From positions 16,111,001-16,175,000 of the forward strand of contig NC_135258.1 of NCBI RefSeq assembly GCF_964204865.1: a DNA stretch of 64,000 bases. The letters are read 5' to 3'. Positions 55,501 through 64,000 of the stretch are shown piece by piece (position 1 is the stretch's first letter; each line of letters begins with the position of its first letter). The position numbers and the translations under genes were made by a program. Origin of the DNA: Styela clava (taxonomy: Eukaryota; Chordata; Ascidiacea; Stolidobranchia; Styelidae). The notes below the pieces were generated by a model. The model saw only the letters and a list, made by a program, of their open reading frames with translations. It searched no databases and was not told where the DNA came from.

Positions 55501-56923
55501 CACAAGACACATGGTTACTTGGTTTCTGTGTATTACACTGAAAGTCTTGTTAACTTTCTATTTCTGAATCTATCATTTGATTAAATTATATCTTGTTTTG
55601 TTAGATTATGATATATATCGAGAAAGTTTTCAAATATTCTTTCTTTATCTTGGAAGGAGAATATGTTCATTTTAGATACAGAGAATATGCTATTTACAAT
55701 CTTTTTAAAGGAGGATAAAGTAAACATCTTTCACATTGATGGTGACAAGTTGGTGAAAACAGACACAGTTTTGAATGCATTATCTGGTGTTTCTTGTTTG
55801 TCATACAGTCCTGATGGATCTATGCTGGCAGTTGCAACGGAAAATAAGTCTATTGATATTTACTTGGTTTCAGATGGATATAAAGTGGGTATTATTCGTA
55901 AATGTTGATTTGGATAGGAAAGCTTATAAAGCAGGCATCTCAAATATAAGAGGAACCCAGCTTCCTGTCTGGTTATCAGTATAGCATAGGTCTGGTATGG
56001 GAATAGTTAAATAATTAATTGTGTCAGTGTTGGAATATTAGTATATCCCTCCTAGTGCTTTCACATAATTTTATTGAAAAACTTTTCTTTTAATTTTTCA
56101 CTATTACCTTTGTAATCATTACTATAGTAACACTTCCTTTAGTTTCGAGTTTGTTGAAGATCAGCATATTTATGTAAATTTTCTTTATAACACTGTCCAT
56201 TTGTATCCATATCTTCTTACTTCTTTTTCACATTTTTCTGTATCATATGTGTGTAAAATAATAGTTTAACCGCTTTAAGCTAAATTCCTTTTTTTAGAAA
56301 ATAAAAGTGTTTCATGCCCACGGCATGAAGGTTTCAATACTAACTTGGTCACCAGACAGCCAACTCCTCGCAAGTTTTAGCATTGATCCATTGTTAGTTG
56401 TGTGGAATGTTGCTACTGAGAAGAACAGTCTAGAACACCGTGAGTTAATTGAAGAATATTTTATTATTTTCCTATTCTGTTTTTGACAATTGGTGCTGTG
56501 CTCTACCAGTCGTATGCTACAAATACGTGCTCTACAAGAAAGTCTGTGCGCTTCAAATCAAATAATATACATGATAGTTTGAGTCGCGAAGGCAGCGTTC
56601 AACGTTTCACATGGGCTCATTCCTAAAATCCTATTTTGATTCCAGGCATATGACCAAATTTTGACCTTAAAAACTTTAGTGATTGCATTGCTTTGTTAGT
56701 TACCGTAGTATCTTTTATAGAGTTTTTTTGGGGTTGTTTGATGAGATGTGTTTAAACCATTGTCTATTCAATATTGATTTCGTTTGTTCTTAATTTACGA
56801 ACTACATTTTGTTCAATTCCAGGTCCCCATGACAGTGGTTTTATCAAAAGTGTAACATGGCTAGACAATCGTACACTTCTTTCAGCTGGTGATGACTGCC
56901 TTATTAAGAGATGGACGGTCTAG
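43527..56923 (+). CDS. WDR1: WDR1 / actin-interacting protein 1, 15 coding exons
   Basis: This protein binds cofilin-decorated actin filaments and promotes their disassembly in the cytoplasm. Coding exons are 43527-43548, 45006-45127, 47458-47604, 48080-48174, 48835-49015, 50199-50309, 51229-51371, 52172-52257, 52722-52841, 53372-53451, 54168-54350, 55132-55251, 55711-55884, 56298-56439 and 56823-56923. All junctions are GT/AG, and the frame closes exactly at 608 aa (human about 606). Family blocks appear in order: [82 protein letters not shown] and finally [13 protein letters not shown]. These are the repeated WD blades of a two-propeller protein. The first exon encodes only seven full residues. 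Introns carry a relative of the 13-kb element, hAT-like elements, SINEs and a perfect palindrome, none of which interrupts an exon. Confidence 0.96.
43903..44873. mobile_element. Short relative of the 13.3-kb element in WDR1 intron 1, perfect 8-bp target duplication
   Basis: The element is 43911-44865 (955 bp). AATAAGTT flanks both sides exactly. Both ends read GGGTCTCCTGAAGTAC inward, then CTAGTGGG / CTAGTTGG and TTCCTAACCCCCACCT-type sequence shared with the large element. A copy of the 19812-type dispersed repeat lies inside, inverted, at about 44335-44425. The right half contains a perfect 74-bp inverted repeat. Non-coding. Confidence 0.88.
44571..44774. repeat. Perfect 74-bp inverted repeat with 56-bp spacer
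   Basis: Bases 44571-44644 and 44701-44774 are exact reverse complements. They contain AGTGACGTAATACGGCC and lie inside the 43911-44865 element, so the element is a foldback within a foldback. Complete identity suggests recent copying or gene conversion. Confidence 0.95.
45454..47086. mobile_element. hAT-like element in WDR1 intron 2, perfect 8-bp target duplication
   Basis: The element is 45462-47078 (1,617 bp). ATTGTTGG flanks both sides exactly. It begins TAGGGCTGGGCAAAATATTC and its reverse-complement end begins TAGGGGTGGGCAAAATCG. Both subterminal zones are rich in ATTCGAATA-type words. No transposase frame was found. A related end occurs at 40736. Confidence 0.92.
48625..48670. repeat. 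Fragment of the hairpin MITE family
   Basis: GTCCGCCATCTTGGCTCACATACTTC matches one end of the MITE at 34530-34740; the opposite end is not recognisable here. It lies in WDR1 intron 4. Confidence 0.5.
49834..49911. repeat. Perfect spacerless palindrome of 78 bp
   Basis: The sequence reads identically on both strands with no central spacer; the axis lies between 49872 and 49873. Each half contains AAGAGTCCTGCTGCACAC. It sits in WDR1 intron 5. Perfect spacerless palindromes of this size are unstable in most genomes and can also arise as library or assembly artefacts. Confidence 0.95.
50505..50845 (-). mobile_element. SINE copy, diverged, in WDR1 intron 6
   Basis: It shares with 60535-60830 the GGATAGGATTT start, GGAAAGCCGATAA, a GGACTTCATGGTG word and GGCGAGGAGTCCAACAATCC. 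The tRNA-like head at the right end is too diverged to show A and B boxes clearly. Confidence 0.65.
53882..54110 (+). mobile_element. tRNA-derived SINE of a second family, in WDR1 intron 10
   Basis: The A box TGGCCTAGCGG is at 53895-53905 and a B-box-like GCGTTTGAATCC at 53953-53964, with tRNA spacing. After it comes a CACCTTACCC word and an unrelated tail. It is not a functional tRNA: the arms do not pair fully and the acceptor end is missing. Confidence 0.7.
54454..54702. mobile_element. hAT-like MITE in WDR1 intron 11 with target duplication
   Basis: The element is 54462-54694. It starts CAGTGGTGTACGACC and its reverse-complement end starts CAGGGGTGTGCAACC. The flanks GCTTAAAG and GCTTGAAG agree at 7 of 8 positions. 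It directly precedes a partial SINE of the 53882 family at about 54700-54790. Confidence 0.85.
54700..54790 (+). mobile_element. Partial tRNA-derived SINE
   Basis: AGCGTTAGACTTAGC, CGCAGATTACACACC, a B-box relative GAGTTCAAATAT and CATCTCACCC parallel the SINE at 53882. The left part is separated or lost where the MITE lies. Confidence 0.6.
55330..55500. repeat. Degenerate short tandem repeat in WDR1 intron 12
   Basis: About three diverged units contain CTGAGCAAA or GCGCAAAGTTA followed by an ACTCAC or GCTCAC word. Unit length is about 55 bp. Confidence 0.5.
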
Positions 56924-59900
56924 AAGTAATCATCTGAGATCATTGGATTCTCTTTCTTGTTTTCAGGGGCACCCCAAAAAGTTTTTTTAATGGTTGTGTG
57001 ACATTAAAAAGTTTATTAATGCGCTTTGTACTTCATATGCCATGTCGTGGGTATCAATCAATCAACAATAATTTAGTTTTCAAAGATTTTCTACTGCAAA
57101 TGATAACTTATCAATGTTGTTGGGCTGTTTTTGAATTAAAAATGTAGGAATTTGCCTTATCACTAACAGTTCTCTACCATTTCTCTTCAAACAATATAGG
57201 AATTGTATTTGAAACTTTTTCAGTTGTGTACCTGTCGTAATAGAAACAAATTTTTTGAGGTGTAGCGTATGACAGAATGTAACAAATGTCCCAGTCCTAC
57301 AGTCTTGGTTTAAATTACTTATTATATACAGTACATTTGTATTAAAAAATGTATTTTTTACGATGAGCTGTATAAAGCTCAAAATCTTATGTCGCCTTTT
57401 CACATGAGCACTTTTTGTTTTCTGTTTGATATTTTGTCATTATCCAGAGGTAGAAATCATGTTATAGTGTCCCACTCGTACGATGACTATGTCACTTACA
57501 CTAGGACTTGTTGATGAATTCAAATGATAGATGGAATTGACTTCATTTCATGTTATTTTCAACTGAGCTTGGTGCAATTTTTGCGATGCAATTTTTCAAA
57601 CAAGCCGCTTTGCAATGCTTTTTTTTTTAAATAGGTTATAAATTTAGCATAATCTTACTCAATACTAGGTTAGTAAACTATCATTTTTTACTGTTTGAAA
57701 TGTTTTCTGGTCTATGTTCTCTGGTTAAGTCTTCCAAACAGCAATATCTTATGAAATGTACAGTTTAGCTGTCAGCAATGCAACAAGCATGGCTCACAAT
57801 GGTTTCTAGCTACTTTTACAATTTGCTAATTCTTGGGTTCTAGCGATTTTTTAGTCGCACTTTTTAGCACTCCTTTTGTAGAGTAGTAGACGTACTTTTT
57901 GTATTTTAGGGTAATCCGAGGGTCCTTATCTGCTTCTATACGCTATGGTCATCTCAAACTCTCAAGACTTATGATACTGACAAACAAATGCACTAAGCAA
58001 TTCATATTTTAATAACGAATATCCAGTTGTTGGCGTCACAATAAAAAAAATATTTTGTGTGAGAAAATATTCAAGAGTCTCATTTAATTGAATAATCAAA
58101 CTTGTACTCAGACCTTGTACCCGGTACAATATATCTTTCGGATTGTGTCAATGTTGGATTATATGCATATATTGTTCCATAATTCATGTTTTTTGAGGCT
58201 TCATCACTTTTGTTTTGAACAATTGTTTTCACAGTTAATTTTTACTTTAAACTGCCTAAAAAAAAAGCAATCGTTTATGCTGATGTGATTTATTTGTCAC
58301 TTGACAAATTTCTGATCACCATTGTACTCACTTTTTGCTCCGCTTATCAAAAGGAAATATAAAATTCTTTAAAAGACAAAAAAAGTATTTTATTATAGAT
58401 TTGATTCCTAATTATTCAGAAAATGGAAATTACTAATAATCAAAGCCAAATGTGCAACTAGGGTTCGTTGCTGATTTTTAAAACATGTTTAAACCAGACT
58501 TTTTTATTTATTAATTTGTTTCAATCAATATATCTTATCGTGGAGCTCTTGTTCAGTTTTGGAAGAATTTAAATGAACCTCAACACTCTAATCTAACATC
58601 TTACTTGCTTTCTTGGACAATATCATGGCGTCATCTATTGCTTTATATGCTCATTTATTTACCATGATATATCTCAATTACAACGATTTGTGTCTTAAAC
58701 TTTAAATAAATCATGTAGAAAATATTCTATTCTTCTATCAGAGTGCAAGTGCGAAATTCACAGAAAGAAAGCAGTGGCATCTCCTTCTCCCCTGTCAGAT
58801 TTTTGGAATTGTTTCTCAACTTGTTTGAAATTCTAATGATTTTTTCGCTTCTAGATATAGTATCAATGTAACGACCGATGACAGGCTTTCCAGTCAGAAG
58901 CATTTCTTGAGTTGCATGTTGTGTTTAATTTGGTGCTTCGCGATGAGCTGTTTTGAAAAAATGCCATTCGGTTTGTGAAGTCTTATTGTTTTTATGATTT
59001 ATGGTAATCATTGTTTAGCGATGGACTTGTTAGTGTCTTTTTCATAGCAATCAACTGAGCTGCGACGAAAGCTTAGTCGTTCGGATTGGTTTTACTACGC
59101 CCTTTCCATTCTTCTTTCACTTTAATCAGCAATACAAGTGGCGTAGCAGCGTCACACAAAAGGTACGGGTGGAATTTTCCGGTAATATTGCCTAAACTGT
59201 CAATGTCGTATTAAATCAACGTGGAAATAGAAAACTGACTGACCATGCATTACAGTGATCATTATTCGGAATAAATCCGTGGCAGTACTTTTGGAAGAGA
59301 ACTTTTGAAACCGAGAATGGATAAAATGTAACTGCATCTTTTATTTTAATATAAGCCCTTCACTTTAAAATAACCTAGTCAATGACGCGAATTTTTATTT
59401 TGACCTAGTCCATAACAAGAAATCTCTCCTAAACGTTTTAAATGATTGATAATCTATGTTTTAAGGTTATTTGAATATAAACGGGTTATTTATAGGTAAA
59501 TGGTTATCGGTTTTCATATTTGTATATTAAAAAAACTCGTAATTCTTCAATTTGTAATTTTGTTTTTAATAAATGAAAATATAAGACATCCCCCGAAAAT
59601 AGGCCCTAGTGTTAATTTTCGGAAGCAAAGTGAAATAATATCCAGTCTTATTTTCTGGAAAACAGGGTAGCCTATATCTTTTCAATTGGGCGACAAAAAT
59701 TCGAATTCTTATAATAAAATATGGTTCACAACTTCACATTCACATGTGCATCCAACGACTAACATGTGTGTATCTAACTTAAAATCATTGAAATCCATTA
59801 GTCCCTCCTGCATACATATTACATAGTAAACACGTAGGGACGCAAGGAAAACCAGAATCTGGCAAACTTAAGAGCTTGGTTTATTGAATGGAGATAGATA

Positions 59901-59946
59901 GTTGCACGGGAAAAAGCCACTTGGCCACTTGTGCCTCACTGACGAG
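56924..59946. other. Intergenic, WDR1 3' side, nothing recognised
   Basis: About 3 kb of AT-rich sequence. It will hold the WDR1 3' UTR; candidate polyadenylation words occur (ATTAAA near 57003, AATAAA near 58041) but none is decisive. No coding exon, RNA gene or complete transposon was seen. Confidence 0.4.
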
Positions 59947-60189
59947 TTACTGAAATGCAATGCTTTGATTTAATTTAAGACAAACATACACGAATTGCCG
60001 TCGTACAATGTCGGTTCGACACCCCGTATTTTGTGTTTGTGGGATGACGAGTTGGGCCAGTTTCTTATAATGTTGATATTCCTTCAGTGCTGGTTCATCT
60101 TTATCATTTTCTGCATCGCCGAATAATGCGACTGCACCCGAATAAGGACCCGATGACTGCCAAACCCGATTGGGATTGAAAGGTGTCAT
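59947..60189 (-). CDS. Candidate coding exon of an unrecognised gene
   Basis: An open frame starting MTPFNPNRVWQSSGPYSG is rich in charged and aromatic residues through about residue 65. Its base composition is higher in GC than its surroundings, which looks protein-coding. The family is not recognised. After QF a GTGTATG word could be a splice donor, so the last 15 or so residues may be intronic. No partner exon was identified downstream. It could be a first exon of a small gene or a fortuitous frame. Confidence 0.35.
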   Translation of the reverse strand: MTPFNPNRVWQSSGPYSGAVALFGDAENDKDEPALKEYQHYKKLAQLVIPQTQNTGCRTDIVRRQFVYVCLKLNQSIAFQ

Positions 60190-60530
60190 TGAAATTAGTC
60201 AAGAAAGGTGTGGGGTGTGCTACCGAGGTCAAAAAAGAGGAAGCATGGCTGGTCGAAAGCTCATAATCGAAATATCGTACCGGTAACGGCGTTACCTAAG
60301 TCTGTAAGTCGAAGTGATCTTATCTCAGCAAAGTAGTGTCAATTGATTGCCACAGAGCTACTGGTACGGCTATACGTACGGTACCTAGTTATTTTTCGCT
60401 GTTTCATCTGCCTTGTCGAATCGTTGCCGACGCATATGCAGATAACAGGTAGACATGGTACGGTAGCCTACCGGTATTGGATTCATAGGATAGAGTGAAG
60501 GTTTTACCCAAGCCTGTGAGTCACATGGAT

Positions 60531-60832
60531 AATTTAGGATAGGATTTACATATTTATCCCGGGGAAAGGAAAGTCGATAACACGGCTTAACCATATGGCG
60601 AACCACAGCCTCTCTTCAGATTATTTGTTTTTCGGAAGCATGGACTTGATGGTGGAGGAAGCCATAACCGACCAGCGATTACATGAACCCCCCTACGGCA
60701 GCGCGGAGTCCAGCAATCCTCTCACACATATAACCATCTCGCATGGGATTCGAACCTGCGAACCCCCGCAGGCTAATTAGAGATGCAGTGGCGAGCGTAT
60801 TCCTAACGCTTGGCACGAGAGCGCGTCTGCCA
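60531..60832 (-). mobile_element. tRNA-derived SINE
   Basis: Read on the minus strand, a head at about 60830 shows GTGCCAAGCGTTAGG (A-box region) and an exact GGTTCGAATCC B box (60746-60756). The body passes through GGATTGCTGGACTCCGC and ends near GTTATCGACTTTCC and AAATCCTATCC. The same body occurs at 50505-50845, and a tail fragment at 42956. The open frames here are incidental. Confidence 0.8.
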
Positions 60833-61032
60833 GTTCACCGTTATCGTATATCTCTACTAACGTGGTGGACAAATATCGGTACAAACAGAAATAAGTGTAT
60901 AAATATTTGCAGAATCATATATCAGTATATTATTAATTTATACAAACCCAAAAATCAATGTAAAACAAACTCATAAATCAAACCGTCTTGTCTGCTTGTG
61001 GTTGGTAAAGCCATTGGGGGAAAAGTCATATG

Positions 61033-61110
61033 ATTATGTCATCTTATCGACCAACTCTTGTACTCTTTCAATTATGTCATCTTATCGACCAACTCTTGTA
61101 CTCTTTCATG
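61033..61110. repeat. Tandem duplication of a 38-bp unit
   Basis: ATTATGTCATCTTATCGACC through CTCTTTCA is present twice in a row without changes. Confidence 0.8.
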
Positions 61111-61249
61111 GGATTAATGTGAAAATGCTATTCCAAGAACTGCTTGAGGTCTTCAGAACTTACCTCTCTCTCTTGATATCCAGATATCTGTTTGTAGATA
61201 ATAAAAATATTACAGTACTCGCTTAAAATTTTCAGTATTTTTTTGATGG

Positions 61250-61645
61250 CTAGTAAACCCTGTCAAGTACTTCTAGTTGACGTGGCGTAACCATTTTCGC
61301 ATATGTCATTTGTAACCCCCTGACTAAGTTACAGAGACGAAAAAGGGCTCGTCAAAGTATACGGATTGTCGTTCAAAACGTGCAGATGATCACCCAAAAT
61401 CAAGCAAACTATTTCTCTCGTTCCTTCGTCGTAACGATCCCGATATGAGAGAGATCGCTAGCTTTAGCGAGATCTTTATTGTCGGCGGAGATACCGTTTC
61501 GGCTTATCGTATCTTTTCTTTGGCAAACTCTATGACGTGATCGTAGTGACGTAATTTTGAGATGGCGTGGCCAGGTGGTGTTTAGGAATAACATATGCAA
61601 AAATATTTGTGCCATGCCATCTAGAAGTCTGTACCTTTAGTGAAC
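61250..61645. mobile_element. Short relative of the 13.3-kb element next to ZDHHC6
   Basis: The left edge has AAGTACTTCTAG, TGACGTGGCGTAACCATTTT and a CATATGTCATT word. The right edge mirrors these with TAGTGACGTAATTTTGAGATG, GGTGGTGTTTAGGAATAAC and ATCTAGAAG. The GGGTCTC terminus is not conserved and no target duplication could be matched, so the ends are approximate. It ends about 75 bp before the ZDHHC6 start codon. Confidence 0.7.
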
Positions 61646-61716
61646 ATGCGCCTTTTTTATCTGTAACAACTGTACAAATTGAACTGTACTCTTCATTATA
61701 GTATATATTTAGAATC

Positions 61717-62880
61717 ATGAGTCTCTGGCGATTAGTTCATATTGGACCGTTTATAGCTTTGTTTGTAACCTTTGTATGTTACTGTGTTGCTGTCATCGAT
61801 AGTTATCTGTGGTTGTTTCCACTTCACACAAGCAAATTTGGGATTTGGAATCTGATAATTCTCACAATATGGCTAGCGTTGATCTTGCGGAACTTTTTCT
61901 TCGCTGTTTTGCTTGGTCCCGGGTTTGTTCCTCTCGAATGGACACCGGATGATAAAGATGATGAAAAGTACCTACAATACTGTTTTATATGCAAGGGATA
62001 TAAACCACCAAGAGCGCATCACTGCCGTGCATGCAAACGATGTGTTATGAAAATGGATCATCATTGTCCATGGATTAATACATGCTGCGGTCATCAGAAT
62101 CATACCAATTTTGTATTGTTTCTCTTTTTTGCACCTGTTGGGTGTATCCATGCATTAATAGTATGCATTTTTACATTACTTTATCAATTACTATGGAGGG
62201 CAGAAATGTATCAATATGCAGTTGCACCTGTTCACTTTGGTGTAAATGCATTTTTTTTAAACATTATCGCTTGTGGTCTTGCTTTTGGTACAATTGTTGC
62301 CGTTGGTGTATTATTTGCACAACAGCTTAAAATTATAATAACAAACAAAACAGGCATTGAACAATGGATTATCGATAAGGCTGAAGAACGAACAGGCCAA
62401 GGTGCACCCCCTTTCACATACCCTTATGACTTGGGATATAAAAAGAACTTAAGTCAAATTATAAACTGGAATTGTAGGCCTCAAGGAAGTGGGTATTCAT
62501 GGCCAGTTGTTGAAGGTTGCACAAACCTTACACTATCAATTGAGCAATTGGAACAAAAGAGAGAAAAACGTAAGAGAACTGTTTTGTTCTTGGTGAAAGA
62601 ATCATACTCTGGGTGGTGGTGTCCTTGCACAAAAGGTCTATGCACATGCATTCGTATACCTATATCTGATGAACCACGTATTCGTCTGGAGGTTGGAGAT
62701 AAAATTGAAGTGACGAGAGGGTCACATTATTGGCTGTATGGGAACAAAGTTTTGTCTGAAACAGAATCTAATGAAGGAAAACGTGTCAGAGGATGGTTTC
62801 CAAGACGATGTGTCTTGCGATTATCTCCACCCAGGTCTATGCCAAATGATACCGATGAAAACACAAAAAAGAAAGATTGA
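61717..62880 (+). CDS. ZDHHC6: Palmitoyltransferase ZDHHC6, intronless
   Basis: An ER-membrane S-acyltransferase; the mammalian enzyme palmitoylates calnexin and other ER proteins. A single uninterrupted frame gives 387 aa (human 413). Order: transmembrane segments at about 11-35 and 42-66, a cysteine-rich domain (89-125) with the catalytic DHHC at 114-117 (Cys117), transmembrane segments at about 132-160 and 172-203, then an SH3-like domain (about 287-371) with RGWFPRRC. The protein ends KKKD, a KKXX-type ER retrieval signal matching the family. The NKTGIEQW block after the last membrane segment is also conserved. The regulatory cysteine cluster of the SH3-like domain is rearranged (WWCPC, then CTC). 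Relative to human it lacks about the first 15 residues. The start Met is the only suitable one. No intron is present, unlike mammalian orthologues. Confidence 0.95.
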   Translation: MSLWRLVHIGPFIALFVTFVCYCVAVIDSYLWLFPLHTSKFGIWNLIILTIWLALILRNFFFAVLLGPGFVPLEWTPDDKDDEKYLQYCFICKGYKPPRAHHCRACKRCVMKMDHHCPWINTCCGHQNHTNFVLFLFFAPVGCIHALIVCIFTLLYQLLWRAEMYQYAVAPVHFGVNAFFLNIIACGLAFGTIVAVGVLFAQQLKIIITNKTGIEQWIIDKAEERTGQGAPPFTYPYDLGYKKNLSQIINWNCRPQGSGYSWPVVEGCTNLTLSIEQLEQKREKRKRTVLFLVKESYSGWWCPCTKGLCTCIRIPISDEPRIRLEVGDKIEVTRGSHYWLYGNKVLSETESNEGKRVRGWFPRRCVLRLSPPRSMPNDTDENTKKKD

Positions 62881-63387
62881 AATTGATCTTAATGAAGCTA
62901 TAATTTTAAAAAAATTTTATCGAATATCTTGAACATAAAAATTTATATAATTTGCAGTGTTGTTATATTATTATGGCATTACCAAATGTTTAATATTTCT
63001 GACAAAACTCTGTTTTGTTGATATTATTCTTGAGAACAAAAGTTTAAAACATTCAATTATGACAAACCAAGAAATGAATGAAATTTTCAAAATGCCTCAG
63101 ACTCCTAAAAGCTTCAACAAAGTTACTTTTTGTCACAAATGACTTATGTAGCATTGAAATACTTGATTCAATATTAATAATCATTTGGTAATATTTCATC
63201 TTAACTAAACAAATTTCATGTCAGAGACTGTGACTACTATATATTCTGTGGCTTTAACGCGTTGTATGCCCTGCATATCTATGCAAATGAGAGCTTACTC
63301 AAGAGTGCCTCAAAACTTCCTTATATTTATGTTTAAAATTGATCTAATTTTCAAATAGTTCAATGAAGATAGATTGATATTGTATAT
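62881..63387. other. ZDHHC6 3' side, nothing recognised
   Basis: AT-rich sequence presumably holding the 3' UTR. No further gene is visible. Confidence 0.4.
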
Positions 63388-63572
63388 CAGGGGTGTGCAG
63401 CTCGCGGGCCACAACCCTCCTGTCAATAAATTTATTGTGGCCCTTGTCAGCACTCAGATTTTCCCCATTTAGCATGAAATCCCAATCCGACAGTTTATGT
63501 TCTTTTTATGTGGCCCAGGTAGATGTCTGAAGTTGTTCACATGGCCTGCCGACAAAATATGTTGCACACCCT
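63388..63572. mobile_element. hAT-like MITE, right end mutated
   Basis: It starts CAGGGGTGTGCAGCTCGCGG; near the right end GTTGCACACCC is the reverse complement of the same type of terminus, with the last bases changed. Internal GTGGCCC words near both ends support the assignment. It is related to the MITE at 54462. No target duplication was matched. Confidence 0.7.
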
Positions 63573-64000
63573 TTCTCAATTATGGCATATTGTTGACAGT
63601 TTTGTTTTTCTTCATTCCCTGGTGTTAGAAGCTGTAAACATTCTACCTTGATTAAATGGCAACAAAACATCAAAATTTATTTATTTTTAAGTCAGATGAA
63701 GAATATTATTGATTTTTATATCTATATGTATATTTTGCTAGTAGGAAAATGACATTTGCCATGCTTGCTCAATCTTGAGTTTTGTTAAGCAGTAAATTGT
63801 ATAACTCTGTAATTATGACATATACCAGTACTCGTATATGTTTTTTGCTCACATTGTAGATAAATTTATAAGCACTAGTGTAATAGTCTTGTATCAATTG
63901 TTATACCAAGAATTATAACCTTTTTCCCTAATTTTTTTTAGATTCAGATATGCTTGAAAAATCATACATATATAAAACATATGTAATAATTTTACTTAAA
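63573..64000. other. Window edge, nothing recognised
   Basis: AT-rich sequence without supported features. Confidence 0.35.

Noticed and set aside
60740..60830. Possible tRNA gene on the minus strand
   Set aside because: The B box is exact, but acceptor and anticodon stems do not pair, and the body continues into SINE sequence shared with 50505.

Overview
This is a 64-kb piece of an animal nuclear genome. It is AT-rich, its genes carry introns with GT...AG borders, and it is very rich in small DNA transposons. The proteins are clearly metazoan: a proteoglycan linker galactosyltransferase, WDR1/AIP1, the ER palmitoyltransferase ZDHHC6, a stefin-like cystatin and a cholinesterase-family carboxylesterase. 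Compact introns, the protein set and the dense hAT-type MITEs would fit an invertebrate deuterostome such as an ascidian, but this assignment is a guess and no species marker was seen. No bacterial-style operon, CRISPR array, rRNA or intact tRNA gene was found.

Layout. 0.7-4.0 kb: B4GALT7 on the minus strand, six coding exons, fully reconstructed to 312 aa. 4.7-5.2 kb: a short unrecognised minus-strand gene. 6.15-19.47 kb: one 13.3-kb composite element with inverted ends and a near-perfect target duplication; its arms are filled with a 172-191 bp satellite, about 7 units on the left and about 32 on the right, and the right array has a clear higher-order structure. 20.07-21.55 kb: a second, unrelated foldback element built from a roughly 40-bp minisatellite, with a perfect 9-bp target duplication. 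22-27 kb: dispersed repeats, a hAT-like element and a carboxylesterase pseudogene tail. 27.1-27.8 kb: a three-exon secreted stefin-type cystatin on the minus strand. 28.6-30.2 kb: two hAT-like elements. 31.2-35.8 kb: a nine-exon carboxylesterase (540 aa). 36-43 kb: repeats, including a nested pair of hAT-like elements with target duplications. 43.5-56.9 kb: WDR1 in 15 coding exons (608 aa), its introns loaded with transposons and one perfect spacerless palindrome. 57-61.6 kb: sparse sequence with one candidate exon and a tRNA-derived SINE. 61.7-62.9 kb: an intronless ZDHHC6 (387 aa) whose start lies just beyond a short relative of the 13-kb element.

The genes do not form a pathway. B4GALT7 acts in the Golgi on proteoglycans, ZDHHC6 in the ER membrane on protein palmitoylation, WDR1 in the cytosol on cofilin-actin turnover, and the cystatin and esterase are separate hydrolase or inhibitor functions. 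The most unusual feature is the 13.3-kb element: short relatives (43.9-44.9 kb and 61.25-61.65 kb) share its end-proximal sequence, and the 43.9-kb copy also shares the GGGTCTC terminus, so a non-autonomous Mutator-like or foldback family appears to have turned its own subterminal repeat into a satellite with higher-order repeats. No transposase was seen in the window.
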